Origin: Bordetella petrii
GTDB taxonomy: Bacteria; Pseudomonadota; Gammaproteobacteria; Burkholderiales; Burkholderiaceae_B
Direction of reading: 5' to 3'
NCBI RefSeq assembly: GCF_000067205.1
Contig: NC_010170.1
Coordinates: forward strand, 3,596,001-3,660,000
DNA length: 64,000 bases
The translations under genes and the position numbers were made by a program. Of this stretch, positions 41,764 through 49,731 are shown one piece after another. A model generated the notes under the pieces. That model ran no database searches. It saw only the letters and a list, made by a program, of their open reading frames with translations, and had not been told where the DNA came from. The first letter of the stretch is position 1, and each line of letters opens with the position of its first letter.

Positions 41764-42768
41764 TCAGCCCGCGCGGCGCTCCATCAGCTGGTGGATCTCG
41801 TCGTCTTTGGCCTGCCACTGCTGGCCCAGCCAGTGGTGGAATTCAGTGCGGAAGGCCTTGTCGCGGCTATAGTCGGCATCGCAGAACTCGGGCGGCACCG
41901 GCAATTGCCGGATGCGCACCAGCACCGGCCCGACGCGGCCGCATGCCAGGTCCCAGAAACGGGGGATTCCTTCCGGATAGACGATGGTCACGTCCAGCAT
42001 CGAGCGAAAGCGCTTGCCCATCGCATTCAACGCCACCGCCAGGCCGCCCGCCTTGGGTTTGAGCAGATGGCGGTATGGCGAAGATTGCGCCACGCGCTTG
42101 GCCTCGGAAAAGCGCGTGCCTTCCACGAAAACCATGACGCTGGTGGGCACCAGGGAAAATTTTTCGCACGCACGCCGCGCCGCTTCCTGGTCTTCGCGCC
42201 CCAGCGCGGGATTCCGGCGCAGCGCGGCCTTGCCGTGGCGCTTCATGAAGGGAAAATCCAAGGCCCACCACGCCAGGCCGATGACCGGCACGTAGATCAA
42301 CTGCTGCTTCAGAAAGAATTTCAGCAGGGGGATGCGCCGGGTCAGCGCCTGCTGCAACACGAAAATGTCCACCCAAGATTGGTGGTTGCAATTCACCAGG
42401 TACCAGTCTGCGTAGCGCAGCCCGGCATGGCCCTGGATATCCCAGGGGGTTCGTTGAATCCGCTCGAACCAGCCGGCGTTGCCACGCACCCACGCCGTCG
42501 CAATGGCGTTGAGCACCGGATCGACGCGCCGACGCATCGCCGGAAACGGCAGCATCAGCTTGAGCAGGGCCACGGGGAACAGCAGCAGGCACCAGAACAG
42601 CGTGCTGGCGCCGAGCAGAATGACGCTGATCACGCCGGTTATCCAGGCAAGCCGGCCGCGCGGCACTGGAAACGCGCGGCGTTGCCGCGAGGTTTGGCTA
42701 TGCCCATGCGCATCGCTTTGCGCGACGGCGGCGCGGGCCACTTCTGAGGACGGGTCTGAAAAAGTCAT
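41764..42768 (-). CDS. Lysophospholipid acyltransferase family protein (YihG-like)
   Basis: A 334-residue membrane-bound acyltransferase. A hydrophobic stretch (about residues 42-75) anchors it. The catalytic H-x4-D is in NHQSWVD and the glycerophosphate-binding region in FVEGTRF; PFMKRHGKAAL and YPEGIPRFWDL complete the family pattern. E. coli YihG, a relative of PlsC, has 310 residues. It probably transfers acyl groups to lysophosphatidic acid or lysophospholipids at the inner membrane. Divergent from the LexA-box gene. Confidence 0.85.
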   Translation of the reverse strand: MTFSDPSSEVARAAVAQSDAHGHSQTSRQRRAFPVPRGRLAWITGVISVILLGASTLFWCLLLFPVALLKLMLPFPAMRRRVDPVLNAIATAWVRGNAGWFERIQRTPWDIQGHAGLRYADWYLVNCNHQSWVDIFVLQQALTRRIPLLKFFLKQQLIYVPVIGLAWWALDFPFMKRHGKAALRRNPALGREDQEAARRACEKFSLVPTSVMVFVEGTRFSEAKRVAQSSPYRHLLKPKAGGLAVALNAMGKRFRSMLDVTIVYPEGIPRFWDLACGRVGPVLVRIRQLPVPPEFCDADYSRDKAFRTEFHHWLGQQWQAKDDEIHQLMERRAG

Positions 42769-42895
42769 GGGCGCCAGTTTGCTGCCCCCGAGCCTGAAAT
42801 GATCTGCGCAAGATCAAAGACAGCATTGGCTACATCTGCGACCGCGCGTATGCCGCAGCCTGAAGCTGTTCTTGGCGCAGGCGCGGGCGCGGATA

Positions 42896-42915
42896 TACTG
42901 TACCGATAAACAGTA
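42896..42915 (+). promoter_or_regulatory. LexA (SOS) box
   Basis: TACTGT-N8-ACAGTA (42896-42901 and 42910-42915) matches every conserved position of the E. coli-type LexA consensus. A -10-like TATACT (42894-42899) overlaps it and TTGGCG (42872-42877) lies 16 bp upstream of that as a possible -35, so bound LexA would block the promoter. The start codon of the downstream gene is 16 bp further on. Confidence 0.85.
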
Positions 42916-42931
42916 TTTCAGCTTACCAAGC

Positions 42932-43462
42932 ATGACCAGCTATCAGTTTGATCTCATCGCCCGCCTGCTGGGCGTGCCCGCAACGGCCCGCGCGGCGGCG
43001 CGCGCCGTCCTGGTCGATAACATGGCCTCGGCCGACGCCGCTCAATTGCAAGGCTGTGCCGAGGCGGAACTCGACCAGGCGCTTTCCGACATTCAAGCGC
43101 TCGAACTCGAGATCCGCGGGGTCTTCGTTTTGCACGGCCCCAACGAGTTCCGCGTCACGGTGGGCCACCACGACACGCACCGAATGCCCGGCGCCCAGCA
43201 GTTGGCCGAGGGCCAGGTCGTGCAGTTGGTCGCGCACTCTACCGAGCGCTATATTCCCGTGCGTGTCGTCGCCACGCCCGCCCAGGTCGGCGGCTACTAC
43301 GACGGCATCATCGTTGAACAGTTGGTGGCCGCCAGCCGCTTTCAGGTGGGCGACCGCGTGCGCTTTGGCGAAGACCAGGTCATGACGGGCGACACAGACA
43401 CCCGCCCCGGAATACCGGGCCACCTGCACCGGCGTTTTCAGGGCCGACGCGGCGGCCGGTAG
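42932..43462 (+). CDS. KorA/TrfB-like helix-turn-helix protein under LexA control
   Basis: A 176-residue protein that I do not recognise as a named family member. The first 60 or so residues resemble the KorA/TrfB DNA-binding domain of IncP plasmids (SYQFDLIARLL, then ARAVLVDNMASADAAQLQGC, compare ARGVLVDG in KorA). The rest is a beta-rich segment (VVQLVAHSTERYIPVRVVATPAQ, YYDGIIVEQLVAASRFQVGDRVRFG) and a basic tail (HRRFQGRRGGR). The ATG at 42932 follows a near-perfect SOS box; an upstream in-frame reading would cross that box. It is probably a damage-induced DNA-binding protein, targets unknown. Confidence 0.65.
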   Translation: MTSYQFDLIARLLGVPATARAAARAVLVDNMASADAAQLQGCAEAELDQALSDIQALELEIRGVFVLHGPNEFRVTVGHHDTHRMPGAQQLAEGQVVQLVAHSTERYIPVRVVATPAQVGGYYDGIIVEQLVAASRFQVGDRVRFGEDQVMTGDTDTRPGIPGHLHRRFQGRRGGR

Positions 43463-43475
43463 GGATTGGCCACCT

Positions 43476-43520
43476 GATGACAAAGCCCCGTATGACAAAA
43501 CCCCGTATGACAAAGCCCCG
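43476..43520. repeat. Tandem repeat, 3 x 15 bp
   Basis: Three adjacent copies of the 15-bp unit TATGACAAAGCCCCG; copy 1 begins with G and copy 2 has one A for G. They lie 13 bp after the stop of the LexA-box gene. The last unit also gives one arm of a hairpin (AGCCCCGC 43514-43521 with GCGGGGCT 43533-43540) that may end the transcript. Confidence 0.9.
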
Positions 43521-43557
43521 CGCAGAAACTGGGCGGGGCTGGTCGGTACTGGCTAAC

Positions 43558-43585
43558 TGGTAGTGGCAACTTGGTAGTGGCAACT
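43558..43585. repeat. Tandem repeat, 2 x 14 bp
   Basis: Two exact adjacent copies of TGGTAGTGGCAACT. This is the second of three unrelated short tandem duplications in a 143-bp stretch. Confidence 0.9.
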
Positions 43586-43588
43586 ACG

Positions 43589-43618
43589 TGAAGCTATTCT
43601 TGGTGAAACTATTTTTGG
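43589..43618. repeat. Tandem repeat, 2 x 15 bp, ending in the tRNA-Ser CCA
   Basis: TGAAGCTATTCTTGG and TGAAACTATTTTTGG are adjacent and differ at two positions. The second copy ends in TGG, the complement of the encoded CCA end of the tRNA-Ser, so the duplication took in the very end of the tRNA gene. Confidence 0.88.
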
Positions 43619-43708
43619 CGGAGACGGTGGGATTCGAACCCACGATGCAGTTTTTGGCCACATACTCCCTTAGCAGGGGAGCCCCTTCAGCCTCTCGGGC
43701 ACGTCTCC
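43616..43708 (-). tRNA. tRNA-Ser(GCT)
   Basis: A 93-base class II tRNA with encoded CCA. The acceptor stem is GGAGACG/CGTCTCC with discriminator G. The anticodon arm CTCCC/GGGAG encloses CTGCTAA, giving anticodon GCT (codons AGC/AGU). A long variable arm (GTATGTGGCCAAAAACTGCATC region) is as expected for serine tRNAs, and the T-loop is TTCGAAT. Confidence 0.97.
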
Positions 43709-43733
43709 GAAGAATTTGCGATTCTAGCATGAT

Positions 43734-43769
43734 TTTCCCGGCTTGCACCTGCTGGTGCAGGCCGGGAAA
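43734..43769. terminator. Strong hairpin downstream of lysC
   Basis: TTTCCCGGCTTGCACC and GGTGCAGGCCGGGAAA pair over 16 bp with one G-T pair, around four bases. It begins 10 bp after the lysC stop on the minus strand. The lack of a T-run makes strict Rho-independence uncertain. Confidence 0.65.
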
Positions 43770-43778
43770 GCAGGCGCA

Positions 43779-45044
43779 TCAGGCCTTTTCGGCCGGCGCC
43801 TGATCAAGGCCGAACGCCTTGTGCAGCGCGCGCACGGCCAGTTCCATGTACTTGTCGTCGATGATCACCGAGGTCTTGATTTCACTGGTGCTGATCATCT
43901 GGATGTTGATGCCTTCCTGGGACAAGGTCTGGAACATCAGGCTGGCCACGCCCACGTGCGAACGCATGCCGATACCCACGATGGACACCTTGGCGACCTT
44001 GTCGTCGGTGACCAGTTCGCGGGCTTGCACGGCCGGCACGACTTCGCGCTTGAGCAGGTCGATGGTGCGCTGGAACTCGTTGCGGTTGACCGTGAACGAG
44101 AAGTCGGTGGTGCCGGCCACCGACTGGTTCTGCACGATCATGTCGACATCGATGTTGGCGGCGGCGACCGGCCCCAGGATGGAAAAGGCGATGCCGGGTT
44201 TGTCGGGCACGGCCAGCAGGGTGATCTTGGCTTCGTCGCGGCTGAAGGCGATGCCGGAGACAACGGCGGCTTCCATTTTTTCGTCTTCCTCAAAAGTAAT
44301 CAGCGTGCCCGAAGTCATTTCTTCTTCGAGCGGAATGAGCGGGTCGGTCAGCGAAGACAGCACGCGGGTGGGAACGCGGTACTTGCCGGCGAACTCGACC
44401 GAGCGGATCTGCAGCACCTTGGAACCCAGCGACGCCATTTCGAGCATTTCTTCGAACGACACCACCGACATGCGGCGCGCTTCGGGCACCACGCGGGGGT
44501 CGGTGGTGTAGACGCCGTCGACGTCGGTGTAGATAAGGCACTCGTGGGCGCCCAGCGCGGCCGCCACGGCCACCGCCGAGGTGTCGGAACCGCCGCGGCC
44601 CAGCGTCGTGATGTGGCCGTCGGGGTCGATACCCTGGAAGCCCGTTACGATGACGACCCGGCCGGCGTCCAGGTCGGCGCGCACGCGGGCGTCGTCGATA
44701 GAAGTGATGCGGGCCTTGGTGAACGAGGAGTCGGTGCGCACCGGCACTTGCCAGCCGGTGTAGCTGCGGGCGGGCACGCCCTCGGCCTGCAGGGCCACCG
44801 CCAGCAGGCCGCTGCTGGCCTGCTCGCCGGTGGCGGCAATCATGTCGAGCTCGCGCGGGTCGGGCTGGGGCGAGATTTCGCGGGCCAGGCCCAGCAGGCG
44901 GTTGGTTTCGCCGGCCATGGCCGACGGCACCACCACCACTTGGTGGCCGGCGGCGTGCCACTTGGCAACGCGGCGCGCCACGTTGCGGATGCGCTCGACC
45001 GAGCCCATCGAAGTACCGCCATATTTGTGAACGATCAGGGACAT
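43779..45044 (-). CDS. lysC: Aspartate kinase, lysine/threonine pathway
   Basis: A 421-residue aspartokinase. The kinase domain starts with LIVHKYGGTSMGSVERI and includes VTGFQGIDPDGHITTLGRGGSDTSAVAVAAAL and YTDVDGVYTTDPR. Two ACT domains follow (ITLLAVPDKPGIAFSILGPVAAANIDVDMIVQN, then VSIVGIGMRSHVGVASLMFQ), which bind lysine and threonine as feedback inhibitors. It phosphorylates aspartate at the head of lysine, methionine and threonine synthesis. Size fits the single-gene type of Pseudomonas and Bordetella. An internal start for a beta subunit is not excluded. Confidence 0.96.
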   Translation of the reverse strand: MSLIVHKYGGTSMGSVERIRNVARRVAKWHAAGHQVVVVPSAMAGETNRLLGLAREISPQPDPRELDMIAATGEQASSGLLAVALQAEGVPARSYTGWQVPVRTDSSFTKARITSIDDARVRADLDAGRVVIVTGFQGIDPDGHITTLGRGGSDTSAVAVAAALGAHECLIYTDVDGVYTTDPRVVPEARRMSVVSFEEMLEMASLGSKVLQIRSVEFAGKYRVPTRVLSSLTDPLIPLEEEMTSGTLITFEEDEKMEAAVVSGIAFSRDEAKITLLAVPDKPGIAFSILGPVAAANIDVDMIVQNQSVAGTTDFSFTVNRNEFQRTIDLLKREVVPAVQARELVTDDKVAKVSIVGIGMRSHVGVASLMFQTLSQEGINIQMISTSEIKTSVIIDDKYMELAVRALHKAFGLDQAPAEKA

Positions 45045-45163
45045 CTCGTGCTCTGGCTGGAAACCCGCCCCACCGGGCAGGCAAAGCTTGGCATTTTAAC
45101 GCGCGGTGAAATTTTGCGCAGGCGCGCCCCGCAATACCCTTGCGACAGGGGCGCGGGCGACGG

Positions 45164-46267
45164 TCAGTCTTGCCCCCGGGGCTCGATCCATACCCGGCCG
45201 CGGTGGCAGCGGATGACGTGCCGCGCATGCGTCACGCGCATCTGCCGGTCGTGCCCCAGGCTGTGCAGTTGGCGCAACTGGCGCAGCAGGTCGGCCAGCC
45301 GGGCTTCGGTGGGCATGCGCGCGCCGTGCAGGTGCAGCCAGTAGCGCAGCACCTGCGCCTGGCGGGCTGCGGACAGTTCGCGCCATGGCGCGAGCGCGAA
45401 GCTGGCCAGGTCGGCCGAGGGCTGCAGCGCGGCCAGGTCGGCGCGCGCCACTTCGGCAAGAATGCCGGCGGCATCGGCCATGTGCCGGGCATGGTCGGCC
45501 AGCCGGGCCTGCCAGCCTGGCCATCGCGCATCCAGCACCGGTGTCAGCAGTTCGCGCACGGCGGCGCGGGTGTACCGAGGGTCGGCATTGGTGGGATCTT
45601 GCACCGGCTGCCAGCCATGTTGTGCCGCAAATGCCTGCGCTGCACGCAGAATGTCGGCGCGGCCCTGGTTCAGCCAGGGGCGCAGGTACAGCAGCCCATC
45701 GCGCGGCATGCTGGGCGCCATGGCGGCCATGCCCTGCACGCCGGCGCCGCGCAGCAGCCGCAGCAGCACGGTTTCCGCCTGGTCGCCCTGGTGATGAGCC
45801 AGCAGGATGTGGCCGGCCTCGTGCTGCCGGGCCAGGTCGGCCAGCGCGGCATAGCGGGCATCGCGCGCGGCGGCTTCGATACCCAGGCCGCTGTCGGCCC
45901 GGACCTGTGCCCGGGAGGTGTGCACACTTACCTGCAGAATGCGGCCCAGCGCCTGGACGTGCGCGGCCCAGTCGTCGGCCGCGGCCTGCAGGCCGTGGTG
46001 CACGTGGAAAATCAGCAGGTCGATGCCCAGGCGGCGGGCCAGCGGCGCGGCGTGGGCCGCCAGCATGGCCGAGTCGGCCCCGCCGCTCACGGCCACCGCC
46101 AGGCGCGGCGCGGCCCCGGCCAGCGGCTGCACCGCCGACGCCAGGGCGGCGGCCAGCACGGAAGACGGAAACCCCGCCCCCGCGGCCGATGGCGTCGCGG
46201 CCGGCGCGGCGGACCCGGAGGCGGTCCCCGGGGCAGGTTCAGGCAGGGGCGGCTCGGCGGGCTTCAT
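45164..46267 (-). CDS. tilS: tRNA(Ile)-lysidine synthase
   Basis: A 367-residue PP-loop ATPase. The P-loop is SGGADS (residues 61-66), followed by IFHVHHGLQ, AAARDARYAALADLA and ILLAHHQGDQAETVLLRLLRGAG, all typical of TilS; RDGLLYLRPWLNQGRADI and DPTNADPRYTRAAVRELL bind tRNA. It converts C34 of tRNA-Ile(CAU) to lysidine so AUA is read as isoleucine. The C-terminal region is shorter than in E. coli (432 residues). ATG 46267 is chosen; GTG 46294 is possible, and neither has a clear ribosome site. The first 45 residues are an Ala/Pro-rich linker. Confidence 0.9.
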   Translation of the reverse strand: MKPAEPPLPEPAPGTASGSAAPAATPSAAGAGFPSSVLAAALASAVQPLAGAAPRLAVAVSGGADSAMLAAHAAPLARRLGIDLLIFHVHHGLQAAADDWAAHVQALGRILQVSVHTSRAQVRADSGLGIEAAARDARYAALADLARQHEAGHILLAHHQGDQAETVLLRLLRGAGVQGMAAMAPSMPRDGLLYLRPWLNQGRADILRAAQAFAAQHGWQPVQDPTNADPRYTRAAVRELLTPVLDARWPGWQARLADHARHMADAAGILAEVARADLAALQPSADLASFALAPWRELSAARQAQVLRYWLHLHGARMPTEARLADLLRQLRQLHSLGHDRQMRVTHARHVIRCHRGRVWIEPRGQD

Positions 46268-46324
46268 GGATGGACACGATCGGCCTGACGCCACGAGGGC
46301 CGGGCAAGACGCCCGGCTGCCGCG

Positions 46325-47275
46325 TCAGGCGCGGACTTCCTGGAATTTGCCGTAGGACAGCAGGCGCTGCATGCGCTGCTCGACGAGCTCGTCCGGGCTC
46401 ATGCCGCGGAACTGGCGCAGCGCATCGCCCAGCGCCCGGCGCAGCAGGCGCGCCATGACACGTGGATCGCGGTGCGCACCGCCCACGGGTTCGTTGACGA
46501 CGCGATCGATCAGGCCCAGGTCTTTCAGGCGCGGCGCGGTAATGGCCAGCGCCTCGGCCGCTTCGGACGCCTTGTCGGCGCTGCGCCACAGGATGGAAGC
46601 GCAGCCTTCGGGCGAAATGACCGAATAGGTGGCGTACTGCAGCATCAGCACGGCATTGCCCACGGCAATGGCCAGCGCGCCGCCCGAACCGCCCTCGCCG
46701 ATTATGGTGGCGATGATGGGCACCTTGAGCTCGGCCATGGCGTACAGGTTGTGGCCGATAGCCTCGGACTGGCCGCGTTCTTCGGCGCCCACGCCGGGAT
46801 ACGCGCCCGGGGTGTCGACGAAAGTGAAGACCGGCAGGTTGAATTTCTCGGCCAGCCGCATCAGGCGCAACGCCTTGCGATAGCCTTCGGGGCGCGGCAT
46901 GCCGAAGTTGCGCGCGGCGCGCTCTTTGGTGTCGCGGCCCTTCTGGTGACCGATAACCATGCACGAGGCGCCGTTAAAGCGCGCCAGGCCGCCCACGATG
47001 GACTGGTCGTCGGCGTACATGCGGTCGCCGTGCAACTCGTGGAAATCGGTGAATATTTCACGCACGTAGTCGAGCGTGTACGGCCGTTGCGGGTGGCGCG
47101 CCACCAGGGCCGTTTGCCAGGGGGTGAGCTTGCCGTAGATTTCCTTGGCCAGCGTCTGGCTTTTCTGCTGCAGGCGGCCGATCTCGTCGGAGATATCCAC
47201 CGCCGAATCGGCCTGTACATAGCGCAGCTGCTCGATCTTGTTTTCAAGCTCGGACAGCGGTTGTTCGAATTCCAA
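46325..47275 (-). CDS. accA: Acetyl-CoA carboxylase carboxyltransferase subunit alpha
   Basis: A 316-residue carboxyltransferase alpha subunit, within a few residues of E. coli AccA (319). It starts with the coiled region LSELENKIEQLRYVQ and carries FTDFHELHGDRMYADD, GHQKGRDTKERAARNFGMPRPEGYRKALRLM and GEGGSGGALAIAVGNAVLML, which bind acetyl-CoA. With AccD it moves the carboxyl group from biotin to acetyl-CoA in fatty-acid synthesis. It lies between the glycosylase and tilS genes on the same strand. Confidence 0.97.
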   Translation of the reverse strand: MEFEQPLSELENKIEQLRYVQADSAVDISDEIGRLQQKSQTLAKEIYGKLTPWQTALVARHPQRPYTLDYVREIFTDFHELHGDRMYADDQSIVGGLARFNGASCMVIGHQKGRDTKERAARNFGMPRPEGYRKALRLMRLAEKFNLPVFTFVDTPGAYPGVGAEERGQSEAIGHNLYAMAELKVPIIATIIGEGGSGGALAIAVGNAVLMLQYATYSVISPEGCASILWRSADKASEAAEALAITAPRLKDLGLIDRVVNEPVGGAHRDPRVMARLLRRALGDALRQFRGMSPDELVEQRMQRLLSYGKFQEVRA

Positions 47276-47323
47276 GGAATGTATTGCGCATGAAGTATGG
47301 TTCCGTTATTGGGCGCCTGGTGT

Positions 47324-47968
47324 TCAGTTCGGAACCGGCTTCGATTCCAGACTGCGCCACAAGTACCAGGTCGCCACGGTACGCCAGGGCTGCCACGCCG
47401 ACGAGACCTCGCGGGCCTCGAAGCGCGAGACAGGCTCTCCGCTGAAGTAGTGTAGCGAGATTGCCTTGAGCAATCCCAGATCGTCCAGCGGCAGGACGTC
47501 CGGCCGCTGCAGATTGAAGATGAGGAACATCTCGGCCGTCCAGCGGCCGATGCCGCGTATGGCGACCAGTTCCGAGACCACGCTCTCGTCGTCCATGGCG
47601 GCCCATTTTTCAGGATGGACACGGCGCTCGCCGAAATGGACGGCCAGATCTTGCAGGTATTCGCACTTGCGCTGCGACAGGCCAGCCTGGCGCAGGGCCG
47701 GCGTGCCCGCCCCCAGCACCCCGGCCGGCGTGGGCCGCTTGCCGACGGCCTCGAGCAGGCGCTGCCACAGGGCGTCGCCCGCCTTGTTGGAGATCTGCTG
47801 GCCGACGATGGCGCGCGCCAGCGTGACGAACGGCGTGCTGCGCGTGGTCAGCCAGGCTTCGGCGTGCTGCGGGATGAGTTTTTTCAGGATGCGGTCGCGG
47901 CGCATCAGGTGGGCGACGGCTTCTTCCCAGTAATGCGGCTTGGCGGCGGCGATGTCGGCGGCGGGCAT
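47324..47968 (-). CDS. DNA-3-methyladenine glycosylase II (HhH-GPD, AlkA-like)
   Basis: A 214-residue HhH-GPD glycosylase. AIVGQQISNKAGDALWQRLLEAVG is the N-terminal helical lobe, LVAIRGIGRWTAEMFLIFNL (about 134-153) the helix-hairpin-helix, and PLDDLGL holds the catalytic aspartate (D162 or D163). It removes alkylated purines to start base-excision repair. It lacks the N-terminal TBP-like domain of E. coli AlkA, so it resembles the shorter MagIII/yeast MAG type. ATG 47968 has a GAGGA site about 12 bases upstream; ATG 47998 would overlap the end of cysS. Confidence 0.88.
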   Translation of the reverse strand: MPAADIAAAKPHYWEEAVAHLMRRDRILKKLIPQHAEAWLTTRSTPFVTLARAIVGQQISNKAGDALWQRLLEAVGKRPTPAGVLGAGTPALRQAGLSQRKCEYLQDLAVHFGERRVHPEKWAAMDDESVVSELVAIRGIGRWTAEMFLIFNLQRPDVLPLDDLGLLKAISLHYFSGEPVSRFEAREVSSAWQPWRTVATWYLWRSLESKPVPN

Positions 47969-47982
47969 GATGGCGGGCTTCC

Positions 47983-49443
47983 TCAGGCGCGGCGCCATTG
48001 GGTCTGGCCGCCGGGCTTGTCATCGAGCTCGATGCCGGCTTCGCGCAGCTGGGCGCGGATGCGGTCGGCCTCGGCGTAGTCGCGCGCCTGCTTGGCGGCC
48101 GCGCGCGCGGCGATCAGGGTTTCGATCTGGCCGGCGTCGAGCGACGCCGAGGGCGTGGCCGCCTGGGCCAGCCCCGCCGCCGAATAGCGGGTGGCGCACT
48201 GGAAGTAGCGCGCCGGGTCTTGCTGCAACAACCCCAGCAGCGCGGCCAGGGACTTGAGCTGGCCGGCGCTGCGCGCGCTGCGCGTCCGGTTGGCTTCAGA
48301 AGCCAGTTCGAACAGCGCGGCCACCGCCCCCGATGTATTGAAATCGTCGTCCATGGCGGCCTTGAACGCCTGGGCCTGCGGCTCGTTCCAGTCGAGGCCC
48401 GCGTCGTCGGGCGCGACGTTCAGCAGGGCCTGGTACAGGCGGTCGAGGGCGCTCTGGGCGTCGGCCAGGTTGTGGGGCGTGTAGTTCTGCGGGCTGCGAT
48501 AGTGGTTGCGCACGATGAAGAACCGCAGCATTTCGGCTTCACGGGGGTTGACGGCGTACTCGGCCTGGTCGGCCGGCGCCTCGCCCTGCGCGATGGTCTG
48601 GCGGATGGTGCGGAAATTGCCCAGCGACTTCGACATTTTGTCGGCATCGACCATCAGCGGGCCGCAGTGCATCCAGGTGTTGGCCAGCACGCCGCCGAAG
48701 GCGCCTTCGGTCTGAGCGATTTCGTTCTCGTGGTGCGGGAATTTCAGATCGGGGCCGCCGCCGTGGATGTCGAGCGGCAGGCCCAGCAGGGCGCGGCTCA
48801 TGGCCGAGCATTCGATGTGCCAGCCGGGACGGCCCAGGCCGTACGGCGATTGCCATTTGGTGTCGTCGGGCTCGTCGGCCTTGGCGGCTTTCCAGAGCAC
48901 GAAATCGAGCGGATCGCGCTTGGCCGAACCCACGGCCACGCGCTCGCCGGCGCGCAGGTCGTCGAGCGCCTTGCCCGACAGCTTGCCGTAGCCGTCAAAG
49001 CCGCGCACCGCGTAGTTGACGTCGCCGTCGTCGGCCCGGTAGGCCAGGCCGTTCTGCTCGAGCCGGCCGATGATGTCGAGCATTTCGCCCACGTACTGCG
49101 TGGCGCGCGGCTCGCGGTCGGGTGGCTGCACGCCCAGCGCCCGCTCGTCGGCGTGCATGGCGGCGATGTAGTATTCGGTGACTTCGCCGATGCGGCGGCC
49201 GGTTTCGACCGCGCGCCGGATGATCTTGTCGTCGATGTCGGTGATATTGCGCACGTAGTCGACCTTCAGGCCGCTGGCGCGCAGCCAGCGCTGCACCACG
49301 TCGAACGCCACCAGCATGCGCGCGTGGCCCAGGTGACAGTAGTCGTAGACAGTCATGCCGCACACGTACATGCGCACCTGGCCGGGCTGCGCCGGCTTGA
49401 AAGGTTCTTTGGTACGCGACAACGTGTTGTAGATGTGCAGCAT
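47983..49443 (-). CDS. cysS: Cysteinyl-tRNA synthetase
   Basis: A 486-residue class I synthetase. The HIGH motif is HLGH in VCGMTVYDYCHLGHARMLVAFD, the KMSKS motif is DKMSKSLGN, and the zinc ligands include the cysteine of VCGMTV, HIECS and FPHHENE. It charges tRNA-Cys. The start MLHIYNTLSR at 49443 matches the family; the upstream in-frame reading has no family match. Its 3' end is followed within 15 bp by the glycosylase start. Confidence 0.97.
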   Translation of the reverse strand: MLHIYNTLSRTKEPFKPAQPGQVRMYVCGMTVYDYCHLGHARMLVAFDVVQRWLRASGLKVDYVRNITDIDDKIIRRAVETGRRIGEVTEYYIAAMHADERALGVQPPDREPRATQYVGEMLDIIGRLEQNGLAYRADDGDVNYAVRGFDGYGKLSGKALDDLRAGERVAVGSAKRDPLDFVLWKAAKADEPDDTKWQSPYGLGRPGWHIECSAMSRALLGLPLDIHGGGPDLKFPHHENEIAQTEGAFGGVLANTWMHCGPLMVDADKMSKSLGNFRTIRQTIAQGEAPADQAEYAVNPREAEMLRFFIVRNHYRSPQNYTPHNLADAQSALDRLYQALLNVAPDDAGLDWNEPQAQAFKAAMDDDFNTSGAVAALFELASEANRTRSARSAGQLKSLAALLGLLQQDPARYFQCATRYSAAGLAQAATPSASLDAGQIETLIAARAAAKQARDYAEADRIRAQLREAGIELDDKPGGQTQWRRA

Positions 49444-49731
49444 GACGCTTTGGCTGGCCTCGGTATATTGCGATGTGGACCCTGCGGGGCGGTTCGTGCC
49501 GGCGCATGGCGCCGGCGGCACGGAACGCGGCATGCGGCCGCGCGCTTGCCGCGCCGCCGCGCCGCCACACCGCGTTCACCCGCGGCTGCTGTGTCCGGCC
49601 CGCTACATGCCCCGTGCTTCGGCCTTCATGAAACCACGAACGCAACCGGGGCTAAAATGGCGGTCGTCAAGTATAGCAAGCGGCCTGCTCGCGCGCCGAG
49701 CGCACCAGGCCGATTTTCAACGGATGCCCTC

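Noticed and set aside
43476..43618. CRISPR array
   Set aside because: Short tandem units of different sequence with no spacers and no cas genes.
45045..45163. Lysine riboswitch upstream of lysC
   Set aside because: The 119-bp gap upstream of lysC is too short and lacks the conserved lysine-riboswitch helices; betaproteobacterial lysC does not normally have one.
47998..49731. Extension of the TPR reading frame back through the cysS region
   Set aside because: The in-frame stretch is antisense to cysS; signal peptide and operon overlap place the start at GTG 49732.
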